From the NCBI GenBank assembly GCA_036787835.1, contig DAIQON010000001.1:257804-321803 (forward strand): a DNA stretch of 64,000 nt. Reading direction: 5' to 3'. Under the pieces are notes generated by a model. That model did no database searches. It had not been told where the DNA came from and saw nothing but the letters and a program-made list of their open reading frames with translations. Numbering within the stretch: the stretch's first letter is position 1; each line of letters opens with the position of its first letter. Position numbers and translations under genes: made by a program. Source of the DNA: DAIQON01 sp036787835 (GTDB lineage Bacteria > Patescibacteriota > Saccharimonadia > Saccharimonadales > UBA4665). This document shows positions 15,441-24,261 of this stretch, in pieces.

Positions 15441-15450
15441 AAGTATTTTA

Positions 15451-15479
15451 ACCTCCATAATGGGAGGCTTTTTATTTTA
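15451..15479 (+). terminator. Terminator after the 14762 gene; also the leader hairpin of WN-B
   Basis: CCTCC pairs with GGAGG around a short loop, followed by CTTTTTATTTT on the plus strand. On the minus strand it sequesters the GGAGG of WN-B. Nothing recognisable lies between here and 15587. Confidence 0.7.
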
Positions 15480-15586
15480 CTAATGCTTGCATTGTGTCTC
15501 CTTGGCGCAAACGAGAAGACAAAAAGATAGTACTGAACCCAATAGTTCACAATATCTAGTTTAGCGCTGCGATAACTGTCTAGGTC

Positions 15587-16894
15587 TCAGGGTTGTAAAA
15601 CTGGCTTAGGTGAAAAAGTCGCATCTGGTACCCCTGGGCTCTCATAAAATTGGTTTGCTAGCTGATCAGCATCCGGTGAATAAATAGTCAGACTAAGGTT
15701 ATAGGTGCTAGGTATACATATGCTATTGCAGTTACGGTGCCAATTGAATTGGCTGCCGTCTATAATCAACGTCTTGTTGTGAACTGAAATTTTTAGATTA
15801 GATAAGTCGGGGTGGCCGTAATATGACGTACCAACTGAGTATGTGTTAGCAGTCTGAAAATTAATCATAGCGTCATCAGCATTAATATTTAGTGCATTAA
15901 ATGGGGCGACTGTTTGCACTGTTGAATGGGTATTTGCATTGTATCGATCACGTATATTGGGATATACGTTGCCCGACAGAGCGCCGCCGACTGCTAGCCC
16001 AATGAAGAGTATGCCAACGAGTATGCCAGTAACCCAATTACGAATCGGCCATTTACGTCTAAACATGGCTATGCCAAATAGGATTACGAAGACAGCTATA
16101 AGAGCAGCTACTAGAGACGCAATATGTAGTAATAGGTGTTCACGAAAACCAATTGGGGATACATTATTTTGAACAATTGAGTTGTTGTTAACAAAAGCAT
16201 ATGTTTCGCCTGCAATCAGACCGAATATTATACTAAGACCAGAGACAATGAAGAGTATGCCAACTAACTTTAGTAGAAAACGAAACAGGGAGTTAATCGG
16301 GTCCGCTAGTGTATCATGTGCACGGCTTGCCGCACCTTTAACATCGGCACGACCGACAATCTCTTTTAGACTATCAACATTAACTGGCTTACCAGCCATT
16401 TGTAGTCGTTCACTTGACGTTTTGGCCTCCGGCACTAAAAGCCACAGGACAATGTAGAGTAATATGCCCCAGCCAAAGGTTGCAAGCACTGCCACAACGA
16501 ACAATATGCGTATAAGTAGTACATCAATTCCAAAGTATTGTGCAAGTCCAGACGAAACACCGGCTATCATGGCATTGTCTATGTCGCGGTAAAGTCTCTT
16601 TGACTCAGATTGTTTTGATGATGAGCTAGTGGTTTCTTCCTCATCTTCCTTAAAGTCTTTTGGGTTGCCCAGTTGGGATTTTAAAAACTCAACATCACTA
16701 GGGATAATAACCTTATTTGTGTCTACCCCGTGTTCAGATAAGAGTTCTGCCATTCTCATCTCAATTTCTTCCAATACGTCTTTGTCGTCAACCTGCTTGC
16801 TAATTGCCTCTAGGTAGCTTTTTAGTTGATGGTGGGCGTCAACTGATATGGTGAACGCTTGTCGGCCAAGATGGATTTTAGTTACTTCATTCAT
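15587..16894 (-). CDS. PspC-domain membrane protein
   Basis: 435 residues. The N-terminal 90 are soluble and acidic (HspQ/DUF1707-like helices). A PspC domain follows (YRDIDNAMIAGVSSGLAQYF, about 100-160, with its amphipathic and membrane helices). Three further membrane helices precede an extracellular beta-rich tail. PspC proteins sense envelope stress. The start overlaps the end of the PadR gene by 4 nt, a pairing typical of such systems, so PadR probably represses both. Confidence 0.85.
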   Translation of the reverse strand: MNEVTKIHLGRQAFTISVDAHHQLKSYLEAISKQVDDKDVLEEIEMRMAELLSEHGVDTNKVIIPSDVEFLKSQLGNPKDFKEDEEETTSSSSKQSESKRLYRDIDNAMIAGVSSGLAQYFGIDVLLIRILFVVAVLATFGWGILLYIVLWLLVPEAKTSSERLQMAGKPVNVDSLKEIVGRADVKGAASRAHDTLADPINSLFRFLLKLVGILFIVSGLSIIFGLIAGETYAFVNNNSIVQNNVSPIGFREHLLLHIASLVAALIAVFVILFGIAMFRRKWPIRNWVTGILVGILFIGLAVGGALSGNVYPNIRDRYNANTHSTVQTVAPFNALNINADDAMINFQTANTYSVGTSYYGHPDLSNLKISVHNKTLIIDGSQFNWHRNCNSICIPSTYNLSLTIYSPDADQLANQFYESPGVPDATFSPKPVLQP

Positions 16895-17247
16895 TTGCTT
16901 TTTCCTTTCTCCAAACTTTTAATTGAAGTATGAAGTCGCTTATAGGTAATTTGTAGATCGTTTAAAAGACTTTGTCCTTCATCAGTTAACCAGTAATATT
17001 TTCGAGGTGGACCCTGATCACTTTCTTGCCACTCGTATGCCAATAGATTGTCTTTGGCTAGTCGACTCAACAGTGGATAGAGCGTGCCTTCAACGACTAT
17101 AAGTTGAGCCTCTCTTAGTGACCGAATTAACTCAGAAGTATAGACTTTTCCATCTTTAAGGAGCAATAGAACGCAGTAGACCAGTACGCCTTTGCGCATT
17201 TGGGTTTCTGACTGGTTGAGGTTGGAGTCATTACTACTATCGTTCAT
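16891..17247 (-). CDS. PadR-family transcriptional regulator
   Basis: 118 residues with the full PadR winged helix: YCVLLLLKDGKVYTSELIRSL (helices 1-2), EGTLYPLLSRLAKDNLL (recognition helix and wing) and a C-terminal dimerisation helix. It heads the two-gene operon with the PspC protein. A candidate operator lies directly upstream, consistent with autorepression. Confidence 0.9.
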   Translation of the reverse strand: MNDSSNDSNLNQSETQMRKGVLVYCVLLLLKDGKVYTSELIRSLREAQLIVVEGTLYPLLSRLAKDNLLAYEWQESDQGPPRKYYWLTDEGQSLLNDLQITYKRLHTSIKSLEKGKSK

Positions 17248-17279
17248 ATACTACTATGCTATACAAGGTAGTAGGTATT
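17248..17279 (-). promoter_or_regulatory. Candidate PadR operator
   Basis: An imperfect inverted repeat immediately upstream of the PadR start: ATACTACTATG on one side and GGTAGTAGGTAT on the other, with the TACTA/TAGTA halves about 16 nt apart. PadR proteins commonly bind dyads of this type over their own promoter. Confidence 0.5.
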
Positions 17280-17365
17280 GTCAAATATATTATCCTAACA
17301 TCTACCAAATCTGTTTTTGAAATATAACTTAGCATTCTAAGTAAACTGTCATACAATATTAGCTA

Positions 17366-17719
17366 ATGGCAAATACGCTAAATACTACTGTTTCACAACA
17401 GGCGAGTACGACAACGGACAATCCGCAACCTGTCGGCCAGTCTACTTCTATAAACAATCAAACAAAAAATACTCAATCATTAGCCAGCCAGTCTGCTTTG
17501 GATAACACATCTAATGTACAGGGGATACCACTTATTAATACTCAACCCAATGTGGTTACACTCAGTAGTAGTACAGCAAAAGTTTCAGTAACCCCAGCTC
17601 CAAAACCTAAGCCGCATCATATAAACCCGATCGCTGGCGGCATAGTGATACTACTAATTGTTTTAGCAGTTGCCTACGTGATCAGCATTAATAGATCTGC
17701 CAAAAAAACAACAGATTAG
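17366..17719 (+). CDS. Single-pass membrane protein with a disordered N-terminus
   Basis: 117 residues: about 75 of Ser/Thr/Asn/Gln-rich low complexity, a Pro/Lys linker (PAPKPKPHH), then one membrane helix (AGGIVILLIVLAVAYVISI) and a basic end. Orientation suggests a cell-surface stalk or a cytoplasmic tail; which cannot be told. TACAAT lies 8 nt before the ATG, so the mRNA is probably leaderless. Confidence 0.6.
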   Translation: MANTLNTTVSQQASTTTDNPQPVGQSTSINNQTKNTQSLASQSALDNTSNVQGIPLINTQPNVVTLSSSTAKVSVTPAPKPKPHHINPIAGGIVILLIVLAVAYVISINRSAKKTTD

Positions 17720-17800
17720 CCACATTACTATTGGCAAACACCACCTCAGGATATATGATTATTTCGAGATCAGAATTAACATCAAAACAATAAATCTAAA

Positions 17801-17828
17801 TTGACAAAATAGCAATTTAGTGTATAGT
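17801..17828 (+). promoter_or_regulatory. Consensus promoter of the 29-codon gene
   Basis: TTGACA (17801-17806), a 16-nt spacer and TATAGT (17823-17828). One of the best promoters in the window. Transcription would start near 17835. Confidence 0.8.
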
Positions 17829-17883
17829 TATAAGTGTTAGTGGTCACAAACAAAAATATAAAAAACTAAATTAGGAGTAACTA

Positions 17884-17973
17884 ATGAAGACCAACGATGA
17901 CTTGGCCTTTGAGTTTGTCTCTACAACCAACAGAGACATTCAGAGAATCGATAGGCTACTCAAGAAACTATAA
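17884..17973 (+). CDS. Stand-alone 29-residue microprotein
   Basis: MKTNDDLAFEFVS, then a charged amphipathic helix ending IDRLLKKL. It has AGGAG 6 nt before the ATG, a consensus promoter about 80 nt upstream and a strong terminator 18 nt after the stop, so it is a complete transcription unit. It is not hydrophobic enough for a type I toxin and has no Cys. A function cannot be assigned; an RNA with a translated peptide is also possible. Confidence 0.7.
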   Translation: MKTNDDLAFEFVSTTNRDIQRIDRLLKKL

Positions 17974-17990
17974 AGTTTAGTTGAGAATAA

Positions 17991-18034
17991 AGTATCCCCT
18001 AGAACTCAATAATCTGGGGGTACTTTTATTTTAT
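17991..18034. terminator. Bidirectional terminator
   Basis: AGTATCCCCTAGA pairs with TCTGGGGGTACT (one G-T pair, one bulge) and is followed by TTTTATTTT on the plus strand. It also lies at the 3' end of the convergent gene at 18026, and the minus strand shows a T-rich tail too. Confidence 0.85.
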
Positions 18035-18616
18035 AGCCTGGTAGGCGCTAACAAGAGCGAAGCAAAGTAGTATTGTGGCCGATACCCTTTGTAAAACTTT
18101 AGCCGGAACCAAGTTTACCGCTTTTGCGCCAAACGTTACAGCAATAGCTGTAACTGACCAGAGTGCCAATAATGCACCAATACCTACAGACCACGGCATA
18201 TGATAATGTGCCTCATAATTTATGGTTGTGATTTGAGTAATGTCACCCCATTCACCCAAGAATGTTATTCCGAAAGCAGCAGTGTATAGCTTCCAAACGT
18301 TGAAAGTTTTATCTACATGTTTCGAGTTTTTTTGAAGTTCGTCATCAACGCCATGTTTTCCAAAGAAAAGTATTAATGCACCACCAAGGAAAACTAAGGC
18401 GACGATTGCTTCGAGCAGGTTATGGGGCAGTAATCCGAGAGCCTTACCTATTGATACGGCAATAAGTACATGTATTAAAAAGGCAGTTGCGGCACCTAGC
18501 CAGACGTATCGGGCAGGGTATTTACTACTCAGAATCAAAGATGACAACAATGATTTATCTGGCAATTCACTTATAAAGATAACTACGAATACAACAACAA
18601 TTACCGAAATATCCAT
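18026..18616 (-). CDS. UPF0016/GDT1-family cation transporter
   Basis: 196 residues and six membrane helices in two homologous halves. Each half opens with the family's acidic motif: ISELPDKS (about 15-22) and LGEWGDIT (about 119-126), variants of E-x-G-D-(K/R)-(T/S). TMEM165/GDT1/MneA proteins export Mn2+ or Ca2+. The first motif has Pro for Gly (ELPDKS), as in several bacterial members. Confidence 0.85.
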   Translation of the reverse strand: MDISVIVVVFVVIFISELPDKSLLSSLILSSKYPARYVWLGAATAFLIHVLIAVSIGKALGLLPHNLLEAIVALVFLGGALILFFGKHGVDDELQKNSKHVDKTFNVWKLYTAAFGITFLGEWGDITQITTINYEAHYHMPWSVGIGALLALWSVTAIAVTFGAKAVNLVPAKVLQRVSATILLCFALVSAYQAIK

Positions 18617-18701
18617 GTCCTTATACTAATTGCATCTAGCTTCAAGGCAAAATATATAGATAGATTTCTGACTTAAGATAATAAACAATGAGATATACTA
18701 A

Positions 18702-19079
18702 ATGTTAATGACGCCAGAAACAGTTAATGACGCCAAAAGAGATTGGCATGTAGCCCGTGAGCAATTAAGTGGTGTTGCGATAGCCGCCGCATCTTTGCTA
18801 GTCACTGGTGCAGTATTTTTTCACATTGCTGAAAAGCTTAGCTGGGTTGACGCCTTTTATTTTTGCACCGTAACGCTTACAACTGTGGGATATGGCGACA
18901 TAGTTCCAAAAACAGATACCGAAAAAATATTCATTATATTCTATATCTTAATTGGTATCGGAATCGTCGCTACCTTTGCTAACCTTATGATAAAGAGTAC
19001 TAGCTTGAGGCGAGAATATAACAAAAGTCTGAGGCAATTAAAGAGGCAGGATACAAAAAAGAAAAACGTAGCTTCTTAA
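18702..19079 (+). CDS. Two-helix potassium channel
   Basis: 125 residues. A short cytoplasmic N-terminus, one membrane helix (AIAAASLLVTGAVFFHIA), pore helix and selectivity filter TLTTVGYGD (about 61-69), a second helix (IFIIFYILIGIGIVATF) and a basic C-terminal helix. This is the Ion_trans_2 (KcsA-like) layout without a regulatory RCK domain. Works as a tetramer in the membrane. Confidence 0.9.
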   Translation: MLMTPETVNDAKRDWHVAREQLSGVAIAAASLLVTGAVFFHIAEKLSWVDAFYFCTVTLTTVGYGDIVPKTDTEKIFIIFYILIGIGIVATFANLMIKSTSLRREYNKSLRQLKRQDTKKKNVAS

Positions 19080-19119
19080 AAAAGTTATAAAACCTATACC
19101 TAAAACCTAAACAAAAAGT

Positions 19120-19710
19120 ATGTTAACAAAAATAATTATTGAAAATACTCTGATTATCCTAGGCGAAGGATTTTGGCTATTATCTAACGCCTCACAGTTA
19201 CATAAACTTTTCAAAACCAGAAACGCAAAAGGTCTTTCTGCTGTCTCTCAAACTTTGAATGCTGCAGGTAATGCCGCTTGGATTACCTATTTTGCTTCTC
19301 ATAAGTTATGGGTACCAGTACTGACCAACTTATCAATGATGATCTTAACGACCATCGTACTTGGCTATACCTTAGGAAACCGAAAGCAATTTATAAGAGG
19401 TATCATAACTATAGTCATACTCGCCCCAATCACAAGCTACGTAATTATAAAATATCCACTTGCTTCAGGCTGGCTCGCGGTTATTTACAACACTATTGCA
19501 GCATCGCCTCAGTTAATAAAAATTGTAGTTAACAAGAGGGTGAGCGGTATATCTGAGAAGTCGTTTTTCTTTTCATTAGGCGCAATGCTTTGTACTTTAA
19601 TCTATGCCGTAATGATCGGCTCACTTCCGCTAATATGTGGTGTTTCAATCGGCTTCATCTTTTTGATAATAGTAATGTCTTATTACTACCGTTATAGAAA
19701 ACACGATTGA
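19120..19710 (+). CDS. PQ-loop / SWEET-like transporter
   Basis: 196 residues with six or seven membrane helices and two triple-helix repeats, each with a PQ-loop-type motif: NASQLHKLFKTRNAKGLS near the start and ASPQLIKIVVNKRVSGIS in the second half. PQ-loop proteins transport sugars or amino acids; the substrate here is unknown. It follows the channel gene by 40 nt. Confidence 0.8.
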   Translation: MLTKIIIENTLIILGEGFWLLSNASQLHKLFKTRNAKGLSAVSQTLNAAGNAAWITYFASHKLWVPVLTNLSMMILTTIVLGYTLGNRKQFIRGIITIVILAPITSYVIIKYPLASGWLAVIYNTIAASPQLIKIVVNKRVSGISEKSFFFSLGAMLCTLIYAVMIGSLPLICGVSIGFIFLIIVMSYYYRYRKHD

Positions 19711-19819
19711 ATATTGGCTAGCTAAAATATTAGTAGTCGTTCTGTCTTTTTGTTAATATTGCATATGAGGGCAACAACAGACAAACTAATGAATACCAAA
19801 ATAAAACGGGAGCTAATAA

Positions 19820-20284
19820 ATGGCCATAGCGGTTATAGAAAGAGCTAGAACACTCGAAATACCTACGGTACCTAATTACTTAAGACAGCTAGTACGTTTT
19901 TCACGCCCAATTGAGGAACGTTACAAAACCGTTAGGGAACGTAACCTACATCTTGCTACTAGTTTAGCTGGTCAAAACTTTGGCTTTTTTAGTTTAATTT
20001 TTGAAACATCCGAAGGCCTAACTCACTCTCTACAACACACCGATCGAAAAAATAAGTTGATGCTCAATCGAGTATATTGTGAACTCGGAGCAGATTTTGA
20101 GGAGGCCTACTATGATATCCCAGTCCTTGGGGACGAAGCTAGTTCCAGAAGAGTCATCCCAATACAGAACGGCGGCCTAGTAATTGAAACAATGTCTAAA
20201 ATAGACGACTGGTCCTCATTTAGCGTTAAAGTATGGGCTTCAAGACAGGCATTACTAAATACCTGCGAGTTACCAAAAGTATAG
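19820..20284 (+). CDS. Hypothetical protein
   Basis: 154 residues, soluble, mixed alpha/beta, with an Arg-rich helix (PIEERYKTVRERN) near the start. GGGAG lies 8 nt before the ATG. It precedes another unknown gene by 53 nt. No family recognised. Confidence 0.6.
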   Translation: MAIAVIERARTLEIPTVPNYLRQLVRFSRPIEERYKTVRERNLHLATSLAGQNFGFFSLIFETSEGLTHSLQHTDRKNKLMLNRVYCELGADFEEAYYDIPVLGDEASSRRVIPIQNGGLVIETMSKIDDWSSFSVKVWASRQALLNTCELPKV

Positions 20285-20337
20285 AGCCGACTACCGATTT
20301 GATAAAATACTAAAAAAGTTATATAATAACTGTTACA

Positions 20338-21063
20338 ATGTCTAGTTTTACAGGCGAGAGTGTTCAATCAGATAGTTTGCTAATTGCAAGCGGTATTGCG
20401 ACGTGGCTTGATGACGAAAGACAGGCCTCAATTATTGATCAAAATAGATATTTAGACCGAATAGGTGAGCAGCGGCCACTTATGGCACTGCCAATTGATG
20501 ACTCAGCGAGTCAATTTTTTATAAAACTATATAGCCATATTCAACGTTTGCCACTTTGGTTTGATGCTTTTGCTGAGGACCCGACTAATGATTATCAGAC
20601 TGGTAAGATGATATTTAGCCCACTAATGTTCCTGTCAGGTACTTATAGGGAAAGGTTTATATTTCAATCGAAAAGCCAAGGTGATTATTACGTAAGAAAG
20701 ACTGCTAAGCCAAGTAATTTAATTAAGGGTCTAAGTGAGATAGTGGGTGTATATACTCTGGCCTCACAAAATCGAGAAGTCAGTCTGACTAGTCTCCGTT
20801 CAACTGCGGAGTTTTGTGTTAGAACAGCTCTTGAAGAGGCAAAAATATTGAATGACAGAGCTGCAAATGGGGAAGATTTTGGCCAAGAAGAGTCCATTGC
20901 CGTCGACTCAACCATGGTCAGGGAATTTTCATGGATGGGCTTTACTCTAGATCTAATCTCATTTGCAAGGCAACAAAGAGGTGATGAGATTGCTTCTGTT
21001 CCTTTTCTTGAGGGCAAAAGTATATCTGATGATCCTCAGGTATATTATCCGTTTGCAGCATAG
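20338..21063 (+). CDS. Hypothetical protein
   Basis: 241 residues, soluble, no recognised motif; predicted mainly helical with several Trp in the middle (LPLWFDAFAEDP). A TATAAT-like box lies 11 nt before the ATG. Neighbouring hydrolase and methyltransferase genes do not clarify its role. Confidence 0.6.
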   Translation: MSSFTGESVQSDSLLIASGIATWLDDERQASIIDQNRYLDRIGEQRPLMALPIDDSASQFFIKLYSHIQRLPLWFDAFAEDPTNDYQTGKMIFSPLMFLSGTYRERFIFQSKSQGDYYVRKTAKPSNLIKGLSEIVGVYTLASQNREVSLTSLRSTAEFCVRTALEEAKILNDRAANGEDFGQEESIAVDSTMVREFSWMGFTLDLISFARQQRGDEIASVPFLEGKSISDDPQVYYPFAA

Positions 21064-21116
21064 CTATACTTGGCTTGCTCACAAACAGAATTTAATAGAT
21101 AATCTCTCGTGACGAC

Positions 21117-21818
21117 ATGAAGCAATATACACCATACTTTGTCAGCAAAAATTACCCAGTACCGAACCCTAAAAGGGTTATCTTTTTTTTCACTGGCTAT
21201 GGCACTAAGGTTTGGTTCTATAACCATACATATAAAATATTGAATGCAATGGGGTATTCAGTATATTCATATGGCTTTCCAGGCCGTGAATTAACCAAAA
21301 TAGATGGATCATATCTGAATGAACTACGCATAATTATTCAGAAGGATGTCAGTGCAACGTTAAAAGCCTGTAAGCAGGTCGGAATTGAAGAATACGCATC
21401 ATTTGGTGTAAGCATGGGCTCCGTTTACAGTATTGGTATTGTTAAGGCCTTTCCAGAGATAAAACGAATGGTAATGATAACAGCTTATGGTAATTGTGCA
21501 CGACAAGTATGGGAGCAGCCAAAATTAAAAAAATCAAAAAAGAATTACCTAAAAAATGGGATTAGTATGGAGGAAGTCTATAATAGCTATCCTGATATTG
21601 AACCCAATGTCGGCATTGAGAAATTGCAAGGAAAAGACATGCTCTTATTTTGTAGTCGTAACGATAAGCTTATTGATATTGAGAACACCTACGAGTTTGT
21701 AAATAGGGCACACGAAGCAGGGCTAAAATTAGATGTAAAAATTGGCCACGGAAATCACATTCCATTTTGCTACAAAGTTTTAAAAGACGATAAAAGATGG
21801 CGAGAGTTTCTTAAATAA
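21117..21818 (+). CDS. Alpha/beta hydrolase
   Basis: 233 residues with the fold's landmarks in order: oxyanion-region strand (VIFFFTGYGTKVWFY), nucleophile elbow GVSMGS (about 98-103, Ser100), acid in CSRNDKLID and His in GHGNHIPF. Serine esterase or lipase-like; substrate unknown. No signal peptide, so cytoplasmic. Confidence 0.8.
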   Translation: MKQYTPYFVSKNYPVPNPKRVIFFFTGYGTKVWFYNHTYKILNAMGYSVYSYGFPGRELTKIDGSYLNELRIIIQKDVSATLKACKQVGIEEYASFGVSMGSVYSIGIVKAFPEIKRMVMITAYGNCARQVWEQPKLKKSKKNYLKNGISMEEVYNSYPDIEPNVGIEKLQGKDMLLFCSRNDKLIDIENTYEFVNRAHEAGLKLDVKIGHGNHIPFCYKVLKDDKRWREFLK

Positions 21819-21894
21819 AACCATAAATCTATAATCAGTCAGAAAATTGTAGATGTTATTTAACTAGAATACATAATGGTAAGATTGAGTAGTA

Positions 21895-22671
21895 ATGAGC
21901 AGCGAACCATCAAATATTTATGAAGCCGATGGCAATGAGTTTACAGAAGAGAAAGAACGTCTGAGTAGTTTTGATTTGCCAACAACAGTATCAATTGAGG
22001 TTATCGGAGCATTAAAACAAGGCGTTGCAGTGCTTGATGTTGGGGCTGGGCCAAACACGAGCTTATTTAATTACGTTAATTTACAAGGCGCTGTTTATAC
22101 AGCACTAGATAAGAATACTGATTTTCTAGATAGGCAGAAAGGTGCTGGTGCGATCGGAATTATAGGAGATGCTAGAAATATACCCGTTGATAATGGGGCT
22201 TTCGATATTACCCATACTCGTTTTGTAATTTCTCACCTAGGAAGCGAAAAACAAAAATCTATTAGAGAAATCCTAAGAGTTACCAAATCAAAAGGTAAGG
22301 CAGTATTTTTAGACTACGATTGGACAACAGCACAAGGCAGTGTGGTTTTTGAAAAAGTTAAAGAGTTTATGATTAACGGTGGTTTTCTCTTTGATGCAGA
22401 TTATGGGGCTGAATTAGAAAACGAAGTCAAGGGTTCACTAGTTAGTGGAAGGATAGATTCAGTTCGCTACCCGGCAACACAGATGACGGACTACTCTCAA
22501 ATTATTAAATTGCGTGAGGCCGGCACAACCGACCTAAGGATGCAGGGCAAAGAAGATGCTGCGCTTGAATGGAATCAAATACTTGATGATCTTCAAATCG
22601 AGGCTGACTCAGATAACCCTCCCGGTTTCTATTTTCCAGGTATTGTTGCTGTGACGCTCAGTAAAGATTAG
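21895..22671 (+). CDS. Class I SAM-dependent methyltransferase
   Basis: 258 residues. Motif I VLDVGAGPNTS (about 48-58), an acidic motif II (TALDKNTD), motif III GDARNIPVDNGAFDITHTRF and KGKAVFLDYDW. Methyltransf_11-like fold acting on a small molecule or unknown target. The 5' spacer holds TACATAAT but no Shine-Dalgarno. WN-1 starts 31 nt after its stop. Confidence 0.8.
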   Translation: MSSEPSNIYEADGNEFTEEKERLSSFDLPTTVSIEVIGALKQGVAVLDVGAGPNTSLFNYVNLQGAVYTALDKNTDFLDRQKGAGAIGIIGDARNIPVDNGAFDITHTRFVISHLGSEKQKSIREILRVTKSKGKAVFLDYDWTTAQGSVVFEKVKEFMINGGFLFDADYGAELENEVKGSLVSGRIDSVRYPATQMTDYSQIIKLREAGTTDLRMQGKEDAALEWNQILDDLQIEADSDNPPGFYFPGIVAVTLSKD

Positions 22672-22702
22672 CAATAAGGGGTTCCAAATATTCATAGTAG
22701 AC

Positions 22703-22789
22703 ATGAGTTGGACGAATTGGAATCACATCAAACGTGAATTTATAATATCGTGGAAAAAAGTTAAGACAATTGAGGCTGAGACATTTTAA
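22703..22789 (+). CDS. WN microprotein 1 (28 codons; 31 if read from ATA)
   Basis: From the ATG it reads MSWTNWNHIKREFI, then a Lys-rich helix. Three codons upstream (ATA GTA GAC) match Met-Val-Asp of copy 4, with ATA in place of the first ATG, so either the start moved inside or the copy is decaying. It overlaps the end of the convergent 22786 gene by 4 nt. The DNA matches copy 4 closely over the first 30 nt. Confidence 0.45.
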   Translation: MSWTNWNHIKREFIISWKKVKTIEAETF

Positions 22790-23280
22790 GAAGAGGCGAT
22801 ATTTTCACTAAACCTACTCAAACCAATACGTATTCTCTTGGAAGCGTTTGATATTTTCCAGACTTTATCTAAGCTAGCTGGCTTGCTGTATGGCATTGTC
22901 AGGAGGTGCATATAATTACTACCTACACCAGCTTCCGCAAATAACACAGATTGATTTATTCCAGGCAATGTTTCTAATTCAGTTTTTATCCACCATGCTA
23001 GATAATCGATTAGTAAAGGAGTTTCTGCGGCAGCCGGGACTAAATGTCGTTCTGAAGCAGTTTCTCTAAACCATATTTGAGCTTCTTTTTCATTTAATAA
23101 TAAGGTATCCCACGCTTTGGTATTATCTGAAGTCCATCTTCTAGAATCCTCTAAAGGATTGCTCATAAAAGCGACTTGACCTAAATCTGACGAAACATTA
23201 ACACGTGTCCGATGCTCAGCATGTGCAATGTCCCATACATCATCACAAGGTAAATCACGCCACTTTAGTTCTTTTTCCAT
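22786..23280 (-). CDS. Hypothetical protein, cassette between WN-1 and WN-2
   Basis: 164 residues from MEKELKWRDLPC; a TTG at 23319 would add 13. Soluble, Trp-rich, with a basic C-terminal end (SKRIRIGLSRFSE). The start lies 50 nt from the WN-2 ATG on the other strand. No family recognised. Confidence 0.55.
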   Translation of the reverse strand: MEKELKWRDLPCDDVWDIAHAEHRTRVNVSSDLGQVAFMSNPLEDSRRWTSDNTKAWDTLLLNEKEAQIWFRETASERHLVPAAAETPLLIDYLAWWIKTELETLPGINQSVLFAEAGVGSNYMHLLTMPYSKPASLDKVWKISNASKRIRIGLSRFSENIASS

Positions 23281-23330
23281 AGGTTGCTTAATTTCAACAC
23301 CGAAGCGTGAAACAAGCAAGCATAAGCAGA

Positions 23331-23423
23331 ATGGTGGGCGTGGTAGGAACGAATTGGAACCAAATTAAAGTTGAACTTATAAAGCAGTATAAACTTATTA
23401 ACTTTATTGTTATTAATTATTAG
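23331..23423 (+). CDS. WN microprotein 2 (30 codons)
   Basis: MVGVVGTNWNQIKVELIKQY, then an Ile/Asn-rich hydrophobic end. Its 5' 33 bases are almost the same as copy 3. The upstream AAGCATAAGCAGA block matches the flank of tRNA-Met and contains no Shine-Dalgarno. Confidence 0.5.
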   Translation: MVGVVGTNWNQIKVELIKQYKLINFIVINY

Positions 23424-23491
23424 ATCCTGAAACCATATGGATACTAAGCTTTGTGAGATGTTTTTAGTATATAATAAATGCATAACAAATT

Positions 23492-24247
23492 ATGGAAAAC
23501 CAACAATTTCAACCTGATCAAACTTCAAATCAGCCGAGTGCTCTAGATAATAGTATTCAAAACGATCCAGTATATTCCAACCCCATAGCTTCTACAGCTA
23601 ACCCAGAAGTTCCACAACAGCCATTTCAAGCACCAGCTCCTGCTAACAGTGTGCCAGCATACGAGACTGGTATTAACCAACAGGCTCAACCAAATCCTAA
23701 TTTAGGAATGTTTGGAAGAAGAATAGGACGATCAGGTTTCTTACTTGGTTGTATTTATATAATACTCCCACTGATAATAGTTGTATTTCTACAAATTGTT
23801 GGTCATTTTATGCTTAACTCAACTGCGGCTAACTCGAACATAATTGCACCATCCTCAAACTCATTAAGTCCGTCCGATAAATCAAACACATTTTCTAAAA
23901 CTACAGTTTTCAATAGCTCATCCGCTAACTCAGATACTGCATCTTCCTTGCCTCAAAATAGTAGTAATTCATATTTAAAGTTGACCGACATATTATCAAT
24001 CATTGTTGGAGCCATTACATTAATATTGTTTATTCCTGTATCAATATCTTTATATGTTAGACGATTCCATGACCTTAATCAGTCTGGGTTGCTAACCTTT
24101 CTTACTTTAATACCATTTTTAGGCACTTTAGTTTTTATATATCTTCTATTTGCACCAGGTAATACATCCCAAAACAAATATGGTTTACCAATTAATTCAA
24201 ACAATTTTTGGGTAGTCCTAGGTTTTAAACGCCCAAATATACAATAA
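23492..24247 (+). CDS. DUF805-like membrane protein
   Basis: 251 residues. About 75 residues of Gln/Pro/Asn-rich linker, then RSGFLLGCIYIILPL (helix 1), a long Ser/Asn-rich external loop, two or more helices and the DUF805 signature VRRFHDLNQSGLLTFL ... LIPFLG. DUF805 proteins are small bacterial inner-membrane proteins of unknown role. TATAAT lies 16 nt before the ATG. WN-3 begins 14 nt after the stop. Confidence 0.75.
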   Translation: MENQQFQPDQTSNQPSALDNSIQNDPVYSNPIASTANPEVPQQPFQAPAPANSVPAYETGINQQAQPNPNLGMFGRRIGRSGFLLGCIYIILPLIIVVFLQIVGHFMLNSTAANSNIIAPSSNSLSPSDKSNTFSKTTVFNSSSANSDTASSLPQNSSNSYLKLTDILSIIVGAITLILFIPVSISLYVRRFHDLNQSGLLTFLTLIPFLGTLVFIYLLFAPGNTSQNKYGLPINSNNFWVVLGFKRPNIQ

Positions 24248-24261
24248 AAACCATAAGCAGA

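Noticed and set aside
19766..19849. 27-codon ORF MRATTDKLMNTKIKREL upstream of the 19820 gene
   Set aside because: It overlaps the next gene in another frame, has no WN signature and no ribosome-binding site.
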